A stretch of 27,842 bases of DNA from DATGIQ01 sp035295665 (GCA_035295665.1 DATGIQ010000449.1:1-27842); one strand, 5' to 3'. Numbered from the stretch's first letter, positions 6,903-16,074 are shown. The notes: generated by a model not told the origin, from the sequence alone. Program-made: numbers and translations.

Positions 6903-8759
6903 ATGCTGGCACCTCGACGTAGCCGACGGACCCGACTCCGAGTCGCCGTCTGGATTTCGCTCCTCGTCCCGTGGGCGATGGCTTCCGTTCGAGCCGCGGA
7001 AGCCGACGAGCACGTGGACAAGAAATTGCAAGGCTTCGACGCCTACATGGACAAGGTCTTGAAGGACTGGAATGCACCGGGCGTTGGCGTCGGGATCGTC
7101 GTCAACGACCAGCTGGTCTTCGCCAAGGGGTACGGCTACCGGGACTATGCCAAAAAGCTCCCCTTTACCCCGACGACGCTGTGCCAAATTGCCTCCAATA
7201 CGAAGCTCTTTACCGCCGTGGCGGCGGGGCTGCTCGTGGAGGAGGGAAAGCTAACCTGGGACAAACCGGTTCGAAGCTCGATCCCGGCCATCCAGTTCTA
7301 CGATGATGCGTTAAACAATTCGGTCACCCTCCGCGATATGCTGGCGCATCGCACCGGCATCACCCGCCACGATATGATCTGGTACAAAGGGGATTTCACC
7401 CGCAAGGAGTTGTTTGAGCGATTGAAGTACATGGAACCGAAGGAGCCCCTGCGGCAAACGTTCCTCTACAACAACATGATGTACGCCGCCGCGGGATATC
7501 TCACCGAGCTCCAGGCGGGCAAGACCTGGGAGGAACTCGTCCGCGCGAAAATCCTGCGACCGTTGGCCATGAACACAACCGTCTACTCTGTGGCCGAGAT
7601 GCTGAAGCAGGAGGACCACGGCGTACCCTTCACCGAGAAGCGGGATACGACGGAGCTTTACCAGATCCCATATTACGAGGATACGATAGGGGTGGCCCCG
7701 GCCGGTGCGATCATGTCCAACATCGAGGAAATGTCCCACTGGTTGATCGCGCTCATGAATGACGGCAAGTATGGCGGCAAGCAGGTTCTTCCTGCGAATG
7801 TTCTCAAAGCCACCTTGGAGCCCGCGATCGCGCTGCCGAACACCCTTGCGGAAACAAGAGGCTTTTGGGAGCTGCTGAATCCGGCCTACGGAATGGGTCG
7901 CAATATGGTTTCCTACCGCGGCCGCCTTCTGACGTACCACGGTGGGGACCTTCCCGGCTTTCACTCCCAGGTCTCGTTCATGCCTCGGGAGCACATCGGC
8001 GTCCTCGTCTTCGTGATCGGCGATCACTGTGCCGGCCTCTATAACGTGGTCAGCTACCACGTGTATGAGCGCTTGCTGGGTCTGGATCCGACGCCCTGGA
8101 GCGAGCGGATGCTGGAAATCCGGCTCAACGGAAAAAAGGCCGGGACCGCAGCCCGCGCCAAGGCGGGCGCGGACCGGGTCCCGAACACCAAGCCCTCGCA
8201 TCCGCTTGCCGATTACCTGGGCGAATACGAACACCCGGCCTATGGGGTGTTGAAGATCGGGACGAAGGAGGGTCAGCTGCAGTTCGATTTCCACAAAATC
8301 CAGCTTCCGCTGACGCATTTCCACTACGATCGCTTCGATACACCGGACGATGAAATTGAGGGAAAGTGGTCTGTCAATTTCGTGACCGATCCGCAAGGCG
8401 ATATTCGCAATGCGGTCATGTCCCTGGACCAGGCCGAGGCAGTCTTCACGCGCCGGCCCGAGCCGATCGATCACCAGCTGCTCCAGCGGCTGGCCGGGAC
8501 GTATGAGACGCCGACGGGAGTCAAGTTCCAGGTCGTCCTCAAGGACGATGGCAACCTTTATCGAAAATTCCCCGGAGCGCGCGAAGACAAGCTCATGGCG
8601 TACAAAGGGCTCCAGTTTCACGTCAAGGAATTCTCCAATCATGTCTGGGAATTTGTCATGGAGAATGGAAAGGTCCAAGCGCTCAAGCAGCGCGATCCAT
8701 CTGGGGAGACTGTTTTCCCGCGGCGGGACGCCGACGAAGGTCGCCCGAAATCGCGCTGA
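6903..8759 (+). CDS. secreted serine hydrolase, beta-lactamase/class C fold, DUF3471-like C-terminus
   Basis: The product is 618 residues. A signal peptide occupies about 1-32 (RRSRRTRLR, hydrophobic core, ASVRAAEA). The hydrolase domain at 45-400 has the three class C/esterase motifs: SNTK with nucleophile S98 and K101, Y189-N-N191 in FLYNNMMYAAAGYL, and HGG at 346-348. This family includes AmpC-like beta-lactamases, DD-peptidases and esterases such as EstB; sequence alone does not choose between them, and environmental members are mostly esterases or peptidases, so resistance should not be assumed. Residues about 433-520 (LGEYEHPAYGVLKI) resemble the DUF3471 beta-barrel domain, and a second similar unit starts near 528 (LAGTYETPTGVKF). 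ATG 6903 has GGAG at 6889-6892. It appears to be a single-gene unit, with a hairpin upstream. Confidence 0.9.
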   Translation: MLAPRRSRRTRLRVAVWISLLVPWAMASVRAAEADEHVDKKLQGFDAYMDKVLKDWNAPGVGVGIVVNDQLVFAKGYGYRDYAKKLPFTPTTLCQIASNTKLFTAVAAGLLVEEGKLTWDKPVRSSIPAIQFYDDALNNSVTLRDMLAHRTGITRHDMIWYKGDFTRKELFERLKYMEPKEPLRQTFLYNNMMYAAAGYLTELQAGKTWEELVRAKILRPLAMNTTVYSVAEMLKQEDHGVPFTEKRDTTELYQIPYYEDTIGVAPAGAIMSNIEEMSHWLIALMNDGKYGGKQVLPANVLKATLEPAIALPNTLAETRGFWELLNPAYGMGRNMVSYRGRLLTYHGGDLPGFHSQVSFMPREHIGVLVFVIGDHCAGLYNVVSYHVYERLLGLDPTPWSERMLEIRLNGKKAGTAARAKAGADRVPNTKPSHPLADYLGEYEHPAYGVLKIGTKEGQLQFDFHKIQLPLTHFHYDRFDTPDDEIEGKWSVNFVTDPQGDIRNAVMSLDQAEAVFTRRPEPIDHQLLQRLAGTYETPTGVKFQVVLKDDGNLYRKFPGAREDKLMAYKGLQFHVKEFSNHVWEFVMENGKVQALKQRDPSGETVFPRRDADEGRPKSR

Positions 8760-8991
8760 GTACCCAGTTCGGAGATCGGCGCGTGGCTGACCCGCGCTGA
8801 ATGAGTGATGTGGTTGATACAGAATCCGGCACTTCGAATGCGGTTCGGGAAAACTCCGCGTCGGTACTTGCAAATCAGGCACTGACCCGGCATACTAATG
8901 CGTGAAAGTAAGCGCTGATCCCCAAATATGGCCTTCGTGATCGTGTCCCGGACGGGCGACTCTTTTCCTTAGAGTTCTCGGAGACACTGGC
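8760..8991. other. 232-bp spacer, no gene seen
   Basis: There is no open frame with a plausible start and no strong hairpin. The promoter of the protease-HEAT gene presumably lies here, but no convincing -35/-10 pair can be named. GGAG at 8980-8983 is the ribosome binding site for the next gene. Confidence 0.5.
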
Positions 8992-11900
8992 ATGAGTATT
9001 GCCTTCTCCTGTCCCGCTTGTCGCACCAATCTGCGCGTCGCAGATAAGTTTGCAGGCCGCCTGTGCAAATGTCCCAAATGTCTGCGTGCGTGCAGAGTCC
9101 CCAGCGCGCAGACAGCACCGGAGGACTTGGTTGTTGGCGATGTGCAACCGTCGGCCAGGCCGTACACTGGCCCTCGTCGGTCTGAGCCGGGCGAGGCTCC
9201 CGAGCCAACTCTCCGTAGGTCGCGGTTTGGATCGGTTCCTGTTCTGCTCAGTGCCGCAGCTCTGGCGTTTGTTGCAGTCTGCGGGGGAGTTCTGGGTTGG
9301 TGGTTCTGGGCAGGGGGGCAAGGCCAGCATGGCGGGATCAGAAACAATACTGAGAACGCCAATGGAAGGTCTGGCGACGGGGGGGACAGGCAGATGGAGG
9401 AAGGCCCCGCCATTCGAGGGTTAGCGACCGATCAGCTCTATAGGCGCTTGCTAAGGTCGTCTGCGTGGATCATTGTCCCGGACCCGAAGAATTCTCGTAG
9501 GATGGGTAGCGGCGTACTGATTGATGCGCAGTTTAAGCTGGTGTTGACCTGCCAGCACATTGTTCAAGACGAGCCCAGGGCGGTCATCTTCTTTCCCGTT
9601 TCTCACAACGGAAAGGAGATCGGGGATCCCCAGCACTACCTGGATGAATACGAGAGCAAAGGAAAACTAGGGTGCAAAGCCAAGGTCGTTTATACGGTAA
9701 CCGGCAAGGATCTCGCCCTGCTCCAACTCGAAGATGCGTTGCCCGAAGGTGTCCTAGCCGTGCAGGTGAGTCCTGAAACGGCGCAGGGCGGACAGGGTGT
9801 CCTTTCGATCGGCGTTTCCGGGGTGCATCTGCAAAAGAACCGCGCGGTCGGTGTGCTTTGGCGGAACGCGCCGGGCACGGTACGTCGTGCTCCTCAGCGC
9901 GAGACCTTTAAGACCAGAGCCGATCAGCTGATCGATGCTTCCATCGTGGAAACCACATCAGAGACCAATCCGGAAGACAGTGGCGGTCCCGTTGTCAACG
10001 AACGCGGCGAGTTGATCGCAGTCGTTTCGGTCTTCGTTGTGGGCGAACGCTCGGTGACCAAGAACATCGACGCTAGTGAAGCAGATGTCATGGTGCGTAC
10101 CTTCATTAAGAAGGAATACGGTAAGGAATGGTTGGCCGGCCCGTTGCAGCCGGGGGTTCGACAAGCCCCGGACGTGACGGCGTTGCTCCAGCGCCTGACG
10201 GATCCCAATCCTCAAACGCGCTTACGATCCATCCGCAAGCTCGGTGAGCTGGCCGTAGAAGCAAAATCTGCCATTCCCCGCCTGGTGCCGTTGCTCAAGG
10301 ACAGCGACCCCGATATAAGTCGAGCGGTCCACGTGGCCCTTGACCTGATCGGCACGCCGACGAAATTCGATTTGGATGTGTTGTACCAGGCCTTGAAGGA
10401 CAAGCACGATGGAACCCGCGTCTACGCAGCCCGCATGCTCGCCAGCGATAAAGAGATGATCACCCGTGACGGATTCCCTTCGGTACTCGTTGCGGCTGAC
10501 CACGATAAACCCGATGTCCAGGAAAACGCGGTTCTGGCACTGGGCAACTACGTCAATGGCTGGCGTGACTCGCTACCAACCCTGATGAAGTTGCGCCGCA
10601 GCGACGAAACGGACCGGAAGGTCAAGCAAAATGTGCGCAAAGCAACGCAGAATCTTACGAATGCGATGACCGCCCAGGATGTGCCGGAATATGTGAGGTT
10701 CTTCAAGCAATTACTGGACGACAGGAAAGCTTCTGTGCGGCAGCTGGCTGCGGAGGTGCTGACATATTACATAAGCCAAGATTACCGGGACTTGCTGCCT
10801 ATCCTCCTAACTGTTCTGAAAGATGAGGATGAGGATGTGCGCCGCGAGACGCTCACCGCACTGACCGAGCCTAAGAAGCTGAACGCGGTGCCGAAAGAAA
10901 ATGTCTCCGCGCTGTTGGAGGCCCTCCGCGATGAGCATCGCGAGATTCGCCAGCATGCTTACCTCGCCATCGGCAAATTCCTACCCGACGAGCGGCGTGC
11001 CATGCCACATCTGATCGCCGCCTTGATCGACAAAGATCCGAAGGTTCGTGATTATGCGGTGGCCGATGTCCATAAGTTTGGCTTGGATGCCCAGGAAGCC
11101 GTGCCCGCTCTATTGGCCGCACTAAGAATCCCAGACACCAGTACCACGTCGCGTCGGTTGATTGTTGAAACGTTGGCGCTGGTCGGGCAGCATCCCCAGA
11201 TGGTTGTTGCCCTGCTCGTGGCCTTGGAAGACAAGGACGCAGATATTGGAAAGCGCGCAGAGAATGCACTGGTGAAATTGAAAGTCAAGCAAGAAGATGT
11301 TCCAGCACTAATCGAAGGGTTGCAGAACCAACGGTCGGAGTTCGTTCGCGCGAATGCTGCGGATGCCCTGGGACGAATCGGACCGGAAGCTGCCGCTGCC
11401 GTGCCAGCACTTATCATCGCGGCAAAGGACAAGGAGTTGCCGGTCCGAATCCGTGCGATTCGTACCCTGGGCCTGATTGGCCCTGAAGCCCGCTCGTGTG
11501 TGAAAGTCTTGGCTGAGATCCTGCGAGAAAGGTTGCCGGACGCTCCGGGAACAGCCGCGTTACGCAGCCAGACGGGGCCCGGGATCGATGCGGTCGAAAT
11601 TGGTAAGCGGACGCTGAAATCGGCCGTATGGATCGTGGTCCGAACCTCCGGTGGCGCGAGTCTGGGCAGCGGGTCGCTGATCGATCTCCCGCAACGACTC
11701 GTCCTGACCAACCACCATGTCGTGAGTTCTGGGGGTGACGTGCGCGTTTTTTTTCCTAGCTACGATCAAAACCATGAGCTTATCACGGCAACGTCCACCT
11801 ATTTGCAGCAAGAATCCAAACTGGGACTTCAGGGCAAGGTGCTGGACACTGACCCAGCGCGGGACTTGGCCTTGATCGCGCTGGACCAGTTGCCGGAGGG

Positions 11901-12750
11901 TGTCCTCCACCTGCCTCTTGCCAGCCGAAGCCCGCAGCCCAACGAGCATCTGTACTCGATTGGGGCTTCCAGGGCTCTGGATGGCGCGCTGTGGCGTTCC
12001 ATTACAGGACAGGTAAGCTTGGTGCGTGATAATGAATTCGACTATCCTACCGGTCAGCACGTGCGCGCCCGGCTAGTCGAAACCACGTCCCCAACGAATC
12101 CCGGCGATAGCGGAGGTCCGATGGTAAATGACCGCGGTGAGCAAGTTGCGGTGGTCAGCGGACGCCAAATAGACCAGCAATTGGTAGGTTGGGGAATCGA
12201 CATCACTGAGGTGCACGCATTCCTAAACGCCGTGAGCCAGAGGCGAGGGCTGAATCTCACGACATCTACTCATTCATCCCGCGAACCCCTGACTGGCTCC
12301 GTCAGTGAGCTTCGCCAAAACGTCGTAACGGCCCTGAGTCGGATGGGTCCGGACGCTAAGGATGCGGTGCCTGTTTTGAGGGCCGGTCTCGGAGACAAAG
12401 ATGGCACCTTGCGGAACATCGCGATTGCCGCCCTTGGCGAAATCGGGCCCAATGCCAAGCAGGCGCTCGATGACCTTGTCCAGGAGCTACAGAAAGTCGA
12501 CGGACGAGTCGAAGTGGTAGACACGTTAGCGAAGATTGGCTCAGACGCCGACTCCGTGGACAGACTGATTAACAAACTGAGCTATCCTCAAAAGGAAATT
12601 CGTCTCGGCGTGGTGCAGGCACTGGGAAAGATCGGACCGCCGGCAAGGAAAGCCAAGATAGAGCTTTCCCGTATCTCGAAAGGGGATAAAAACAAGGAAG
12701 TACGAGCTGCCGCCCAGGATGCCTTGCAGCGGGTGCAGGCGAAGCCCTGA
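8992..12750 (+). CDS. membrane protein with two trypsin-like protease domains and two HEAT-repeat blocks
   Basis: The product is 1252 residues in this order. A zinc-ribbon-like N-terminus has CPAC at 7-10 and CKCPKC at 25-30. A TM helix at about 82-107 is preceded by RRSRF, so the N-terminus should be inside. The first chymotrypsin-fold serine protease spans about 152-380, with H189 (TCQHIV), D240 (KDLALLQL) and S330 in NPEDSGGP. HEAT repeats fill about 394-855 (for example ALGRIGPEAAAAVPALI). The second protease spans about 865-1085, with H909 (TNHHVV), D958 (RDLALIAL) and S1040 in NPGDSGGP. HEAT-like repeats resume from about 1100 to the end. Both triads look complete. The modules appear to be an internal duplication of protease plus HEAT. 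It probably acts outside the cytoplasmic membrane with HEAT as the binding surface; substrate unknown. ATG 8992 has GGAG 8 bases upstream. The TIR gene follows after 140 bp. Confidence 0.9.
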   Translation: MSIAFSCPACRTNLRVADKFAGRLCKCPKCLRACRVPSAQTAPEDLVVGDVQPSARPYTGPRRSEPGEAPEPTLRRSRFGSVPVLLSAAALAFVAVCGGVLGWWFWAGGQGQHGGIRNNTENANGRSGDGGDRQMEEGPAIRGLATDQLYRRLLRSSAWIIVPDPKNSRRMGSGVLIDAQFKLVLTCQHIVQDEPRAVIFFPVSHNGKEIGDPQHYLDEYESKGKLGCKAKVVYTVTGKDLALLQLEDALPEGVLAVQVSPETAQGGQGVLSIGVSGVHLQKNRAVGVLWRNAPGTVRRAPQRETFKTRADQLIDASIVETTSETNPEDSGGPVVNERGELIAVVSVFVVGERSVTKNIDASEADVMVRTFIKKEYGKEWLAGPLQPGVRQAPDVTALLQRLTDPNPQTRLRSIRKLGELAVEAKSAIPRLVPLLKDSDPDISRAVHVALDLIGTPTKFDLDVLYQALKDKHDGTRVYAARMLASDKEMITRDGFPSVLVAADHDKPDVQENAVLALGNYVNGWRDSLPTLMKLRRSDETDRKVKQNVRKATQNLTNAMTAQDVPEYVRFFKQLLDDRKASVRQLAAEVLTYYISQDYRDLLPILLTVLKDEDEDVRRETLTALTEPKKLNAVPKENVSALLEALRDEHREIRQHAYLAIGKFLPDERRAMPHLIAALIDKDPKVRDYAVADVHKFGLDAQEAVPALLAALRIPDTSTTSRRLIVETLALVGQHPQMVVALLVALEDKDADIGKRAENALVKLKVKQEDVPALIEGLQNQRSEFVRANAADALGRIGPEAAAAVPALIIAAKDKELPVRIRAIRTLGLIGPEARSCVKVLAEILRERLPDAPGTAALRSQTGPGIDAVEIGKRTLKSAVWIVVRTSGGASLGSGSLIDLPQRLVLTNHHVVSSGGDVRVFFPSYDQNHELITATSTYLQQESKLGLQGKVLDTDPARDLALIALDQLPEGVLHLPLASRSPQPNEHLYSIGASRALDGALWRSITGQVSLVRDNEFDYPTGQHVRARLVETTSPTNPGDSGGPMVNDRGEQVAVVSGRQIDQQLVGWGIDITEVHAFLNAVSQRRGLNLTTSTHSSREPLTGSVSELRQNVVTALSRMGPDAKDAVPVLRAGLGDKDGTLRNIAIAALGEIGPNAKQALDDLVQELQKVDGRVEVVDTLAKIGSDADSVDRLINKLSYPQKEIRLGVVQALGKIGPPARKAKIELSRISKGDKNKEVRAAAQDALQRVQAKP

Positions 12751-12890
12751 AGACAGAGTATCTTGCCAAACGTTCGGCTGATATCTGGGCCCGCCAGCTT
12801 GCATCGGATATGAGAGTCTGAACGCTCCTCGAAACGCGAGCATGATGGCGACGGCATGCATCTATGGTGGACCTATTGGATCGGTGATTG

Positions 12891-14027
12891 ATGAGTTCTG
12901 TATTCATTTCCTACCGCCGCTCGGACAGCGTGCAGGTGACAGGACGAATCTACGATAAGCTAGTGGTTGCTTACGGCAAAGAAAATATTTTCAAGGATGT
13001 TGATTCAATCCCGTTGGGAACGGACTTTCGGCAGTCGATCGAAGCCTCTGTTGCTCGATGTGATGTGATGCTAGTCGTCGTGGGTAAGACTTGGTTAAAT
13101 ACAACCGATCCTAATAACCGGCGCCGACTGGATGATCCTGCCGACTTTGTCCGCATTGAAGTGGAGAGTGCGCTCAAGCGCGGCATCCGGATTATTCCTT
13201 TGCTACTGGACGATGCAACAATGCCTTCTCCGGATGAGCTGCCTCCTTCTCTCAAAGAATTCGCGTATCGCAATGGGACGAAGATCCGTCCCGATCCGGA
13301 CTTTCATCCAGATATGGACCGTGTTCTACAAGCAATTGTTCAGTGTTTGCCGGTCGCGGGAGAGGATATGACCAGGCCGACGAACACCGGCCATGCTCCG
13401 GCGCGGAAAACGCTTGGCCCAGCCCCTGACTCCGGCGTGCGACAAGAAGTCTCTCATCGTCCATTACATGACCATAAGCGTACCGTCCTGGGTTCGGAAT
13501 CTAACGCACTGGCAGGGGGGGCGCTCATACCACAACTCGCGACGACAGCAACACAGAGCCACGCCACTCCTCGGTCCCGAAAGACCAAGGAGGAGAACGC
13601 CAAGCCATCATCCGATCGCGTCCGAGCGCCGAAGCCTGGCGGCGCACGCAGGTGGCTCGTACTCCTTTGCGCGGTGGCAGCTCTGGTGGTCGGCGGCATT
13701 GTGGTCAGTGCTGTGTCCAATCGGCCATCACGCTCGGACCCGCCACCCTCCCCTGCGACGGAGCGGAAACCGCCTATACCCACAGTGGACGCGCGAACTC
13801 AAGAGGCCGAGAAGTGGTTTCAGCGCGGAACTAGGTTCCTCCAGACCAGGGACTACGACCAGGCGATCGATGCCTTTTCGAAAGCGATTGGGTTGAACTC
13901 AGAATACGCCGAAGCTTATTATTACCGAAGCCTCGCCCATGAGGGCAACCGGGATACTCTCAGTTCTCAGGCGGACAAAGCGGTAGCCTTTCGACTCAAA
14001 CCAAGTCTCCGGGACAAACAGAAATAG
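12891..14027 (+). CDS. TIR domain-TM-TPR membrane protein
   Basis: The product is 378 residues. Residues 1-152 form a bacterial TIR domain beginning SSVFISYRRSDS, with IFKDVDSIPLGTDF as the box-2-like region and RRLDDPADFVRIEVESAL, where E90 (F-x-x-x-E) is the likely catalytic glutamate. Bacterial TIR domains of this kind are often NAD+-cleaving effectors or signal generators. A disordered stretch (160-252) leads to a TM helix at about 254-276 preceded by GGARR, so TIR should face the cytoplasm. A Pro-rich linker and a TPR unit (about 303-352, EKWFQRGTRFLQTRDYDQAI) would be outside. The start is ATG 12891, since the TTG just before it adds one residue; no strong Shine-Dalgarno sequence is visible, which fits translation coupled to an upstream transcript. 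It lies 140 bp after the protease-HEAT gene on the same strand. Confidence 0.88.
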   Translation: MSSVFISYRRSDSVQVTGRIYDKLVVAYGKENIFKDVDSIPLGTDFRQSIEASVARCDVMLVVVGKTWLNTTDPNNRRRLDDPADFVRIEVESALKRGIRIIPLLLDDATMPSPDELPPSLKEFAYRNGTKIRPDPDFHPDMDRVLQAIVQCLPVAGEDMTRPTNTGHAPARKTLGPAPDSGVRQEVSHRPLHDHKRTVLGSESNALAGGALIPQLATTATQSHATPRSRKTKEENAKPSSDRVRAPKPGGARRWLVLLCAVAALVVGGIVVSAVSNRPSRSDPPPSPATERKPPIPTVDARTQEAEKWFQRGTRFLQTRDYDQAIDAFSKAIGLNSEYAEAYYYRSLAHEGNRDTLSSQADKAVAFRLKPSLRDKQK

Positions 14028-14165
14028 CACCCCAAGGGCTTCGTCCTGAAACACGCGGATCCAATGCTAGCCTCTTGCCCAAGCTCGACCAATTCCGCCG
14101 CGGTCAAACGCTACTATGTGGGATAAGCATGTACGCCGGTGTGATTCCCTTCCGCCGGAGGTCCA

Positions 14166-14792
14166 GTGTTTTTCTTTCCCCAACACGATCGGTTTGTCGA
14201 GCTGTTTGTCCGTCCCCAGGACCGGACTTACGCTTACGTCGCCACGCTGCTGCCCAATCGGGCCGACGCCGAACAGATATTCCAGCAAACGAGCCTGATC
14301 CGTTGGGAAAAATGGCAGCAGTTTAACCCCAGCCGGGATTTCGTCCGCTGGGCTTGCGGAATGGCCCATCACGAGGTCTGCAATTTCCTCCACAAGTATG
14401 CCGACAAGCGCCGCGTCTACCTCAGTGACGATGTGCTGGCGGAACTGGCACAGGCTCGACTGGATGCACACGACCTCTTCGAAGCTCGCTGCCATGCTCT
14501 GCTTGAGTGCCCGGAACGACTCAAGCGAAGCAAGCACGAACTGCTGGAGTGGAGCTACGGGAAATACAACATCAAAACTATCGCCTCGGGGCTGGGACAA
14601 AGGTTCAACGTTGTCTACATGATCCTGCAACGCTTGCGCCGGATCCTCTTTCATTGCATCAAACGGACGCTCGCCGAGCGCATGGCATGTGCGAACGCTG
14701 GGAACAAGCTTTGCTCGCGGACGCGGAACTGTGGTCCCTGGTGGAGGCGATGGCCGAGGGCGCTGCGGCAGCCCAACATTACGCGCGGTTAG
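14166..14792 (+). CDS. RNA polymerase sigma factor, ECF-like (Rhodopirellula/Verrucomicrobium type)
   Basis: Region 2 is at about residues 8-70 (HDRFVELFVRPQDRTYAYVA, LLPNRADAEQIFQQTSLIRW, FVRWACGMAHHEV). Region 4 is at about 115-172 (LLEWSYGKYNIKTIASGLGQ, then VVYMILQRLRRILFHCI). This is the planctomycete/verrucomicrobial sigma-70 family normally encoded beside FecR-domain proteins, and the next gene is one. The start is GTG 14166 with GGAGG at 14157-14161. The family usually ends soon after the ILFHCIKRTLA helix, near residue 178. Here the frame runs about 36 residues further as an Arg-, Cys- and Trp-rich tail overlapping the next gene by 106 bp, so the original stop may have been lost. Promoter targets are unknown. 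Confidence 0.82.
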   Translation: MFFFPQHDRFVELFVRPQDRTYAYVATLLPNRADAEQIFQQTSLIRWEKWQQFNPSRDFVRWACGMAHHEVCNFLHKYADKRRVYLSDDVLAELAQARLDAHDLFEARCHALLECPERLKRSKHELLEWSYGKYNIKTIASGLGQRFNVVYMILQRLRRILFHCIKRTLAERMACANAGNKLCSRTRNCGPWWRRWPRALRQPNITRG

Positions 14793-16039
14793 AAACGCGC
14801 CTCCTCACGGAAGAGTCGTCTCGACGGTTCTACGTCGCCTATCTCGATCCCCATGCGTGCCTGCAATGGAGAACTCGTGGCCACGTCGCGGCCCGGTCCA
14901 TTCGCCGACCGTCCAGGCGAATCTTCGGCTGGCTGTCGCGCCGGGCGGCCGCGGCCACGCGTGGTGGTTGCCGCAGGATTGCTCGTTGCAGTGCTGGTAC
15001 TTCGGCCGCGATGGGACGAAGGCGATGCGGCAGATCTGTTGACCGTACCCGCCGGTTCGGTAGCCGTGCCAATCAACAATAATGACACTGCCCCGGAAAG
15101 GGACATGGCCCTGCCCACGGAGACCGGCTCGACTCTCCTCCCCGGAAAGTTGAGGCTGCGCGCTGGGGTGGCGGAGATCGCATTCCATGCCGGCGGAAAG
15201 ATCCTGCTGGAAGGCCCTGCCGACTTCGATGTGAGCGCGCCCGACTGGGGGTTCCTCCATCGGGGCAAGCTGACTGCGAACGTGCCGGGTGGGACGCCGG
15301 CCTTGCGCGTTGACACGCCTGTCGTGGTGGTCACGTCCCCGGGCGGCGAATGCGGTGTGCTGAGGGATGACTGGGGGTTCACCGAGGTCCATGGCTTCAG
15401 CGGCGAAGTGGAGGCCGACCCCACGGATCGAACCGGAGGGCCATTCCCGGGAAAACGGTTGGCGGAGAACGCCGGGGCCCGCGTCGACGATTCGCATCTC
15501 CCACTCACCCCGGTGCCTCTCAACGAACAAGCCTTTGCCCACCTTCGGCCCGTGACTTGCGTCACTGACGCTGCAGTGCGCGCCGGACAGTTTGCCGTCC
15601 GCAACTTCCGTACGGTTCCCCGGCTGGTGGCAAGAATAGGATCCCTCGTTACACATGGGAAACATACCTGTGGCTTGAAGTTTCCGGGATCGCGGGACTC
15701 GTGGAATCCGCCCGTGTGCGGCTCATGCCGGTGCGCATGGGCGAACCGGTCATGACCGCCGCCGCCTTTGTCCCCAACAACCTGTGGGGCGAAACGACTC
15801 TGACCTGGGATACGAAGCCGTTGTCCGGTCCCGCATTTGCTTTCGGGACGGTGGCAGAGACCGAGCCGGTCGAATTTGATGTGACCTGCTTGGTGCAAGA
15901 GGCCCTCGCTGGGGACAAAAAACTCTCCCTGCGCATCTTCGCCCCCAACTACAAACGGGTGCAATGCGACGTCGAATATGGCTCTCGGAAGGGCAACGAC
16001 GAGACCCGTCCGCAATTACTCGTCACGACCTTGCCCTGA
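14687..16039 (+). pseudogene. FecR-domain/carbohydrate-binding protein gene with two frameshifts
   Basis: The reading frame changes twice. Part 1 (14687 to about 14870) gives MCERWEQALLADAELWSLVE and ends in YLDPHACLQW, the typical start of planctomycete FecR proteins. Near 14870 the coding shifts by one base to the frame that reads GELVATSRPG, a TM helix (VVVAAGLLVAVLVL) and a FecR domain (ILLEGPADFDVSAPDWGFLH, LRVDTPVVVVTSPGGECGV, VHGFSGEVE). Near 15630 it shifts back; part 3 reads RYTWETYLWLEVSGIAGLVE and continues to TGA 16037-16039. Parts 2 and 3 resemble the DNRLRE/CBM96-type binding domain (TDAAVRAGQFAV and the ETYLWLEV strand). The two shifts cancel, so the ends share a frame. It is either a decaying gene or contains two sequencing errors. 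The normal role would be partner of the upstream sigma factor in envelope signalling. Confidence 0.75.
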
Positions 16040-16074
16040 GTCACGAACACGAATTATCATCATGTACCCGCTGG

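Noticed and set aside
6903..8759. Beta-lactamase resistance gene
   Set aside because: The motifs fit the wider serine hydrolase family (esterases, peptidases) and the DUF3471-like C-terminus is not typical of resistance enzymes.
7311..8882. 523-codon minus-strand open frame opposite the serine hydrolase
   Set aside because: Long antisense frames are common in GC-rich genes; the plus-strand protein has a signal peptide and all three catalytic motifs.
14853..15755. Separate intact FecR gene starting at ATG 14853
   Set aside because: The typical FecR N-terminal segment lies upstream in another frame and the C-terminal domain continues in a third part, so this is the middle of a frameshifted gene rather than a complete one.
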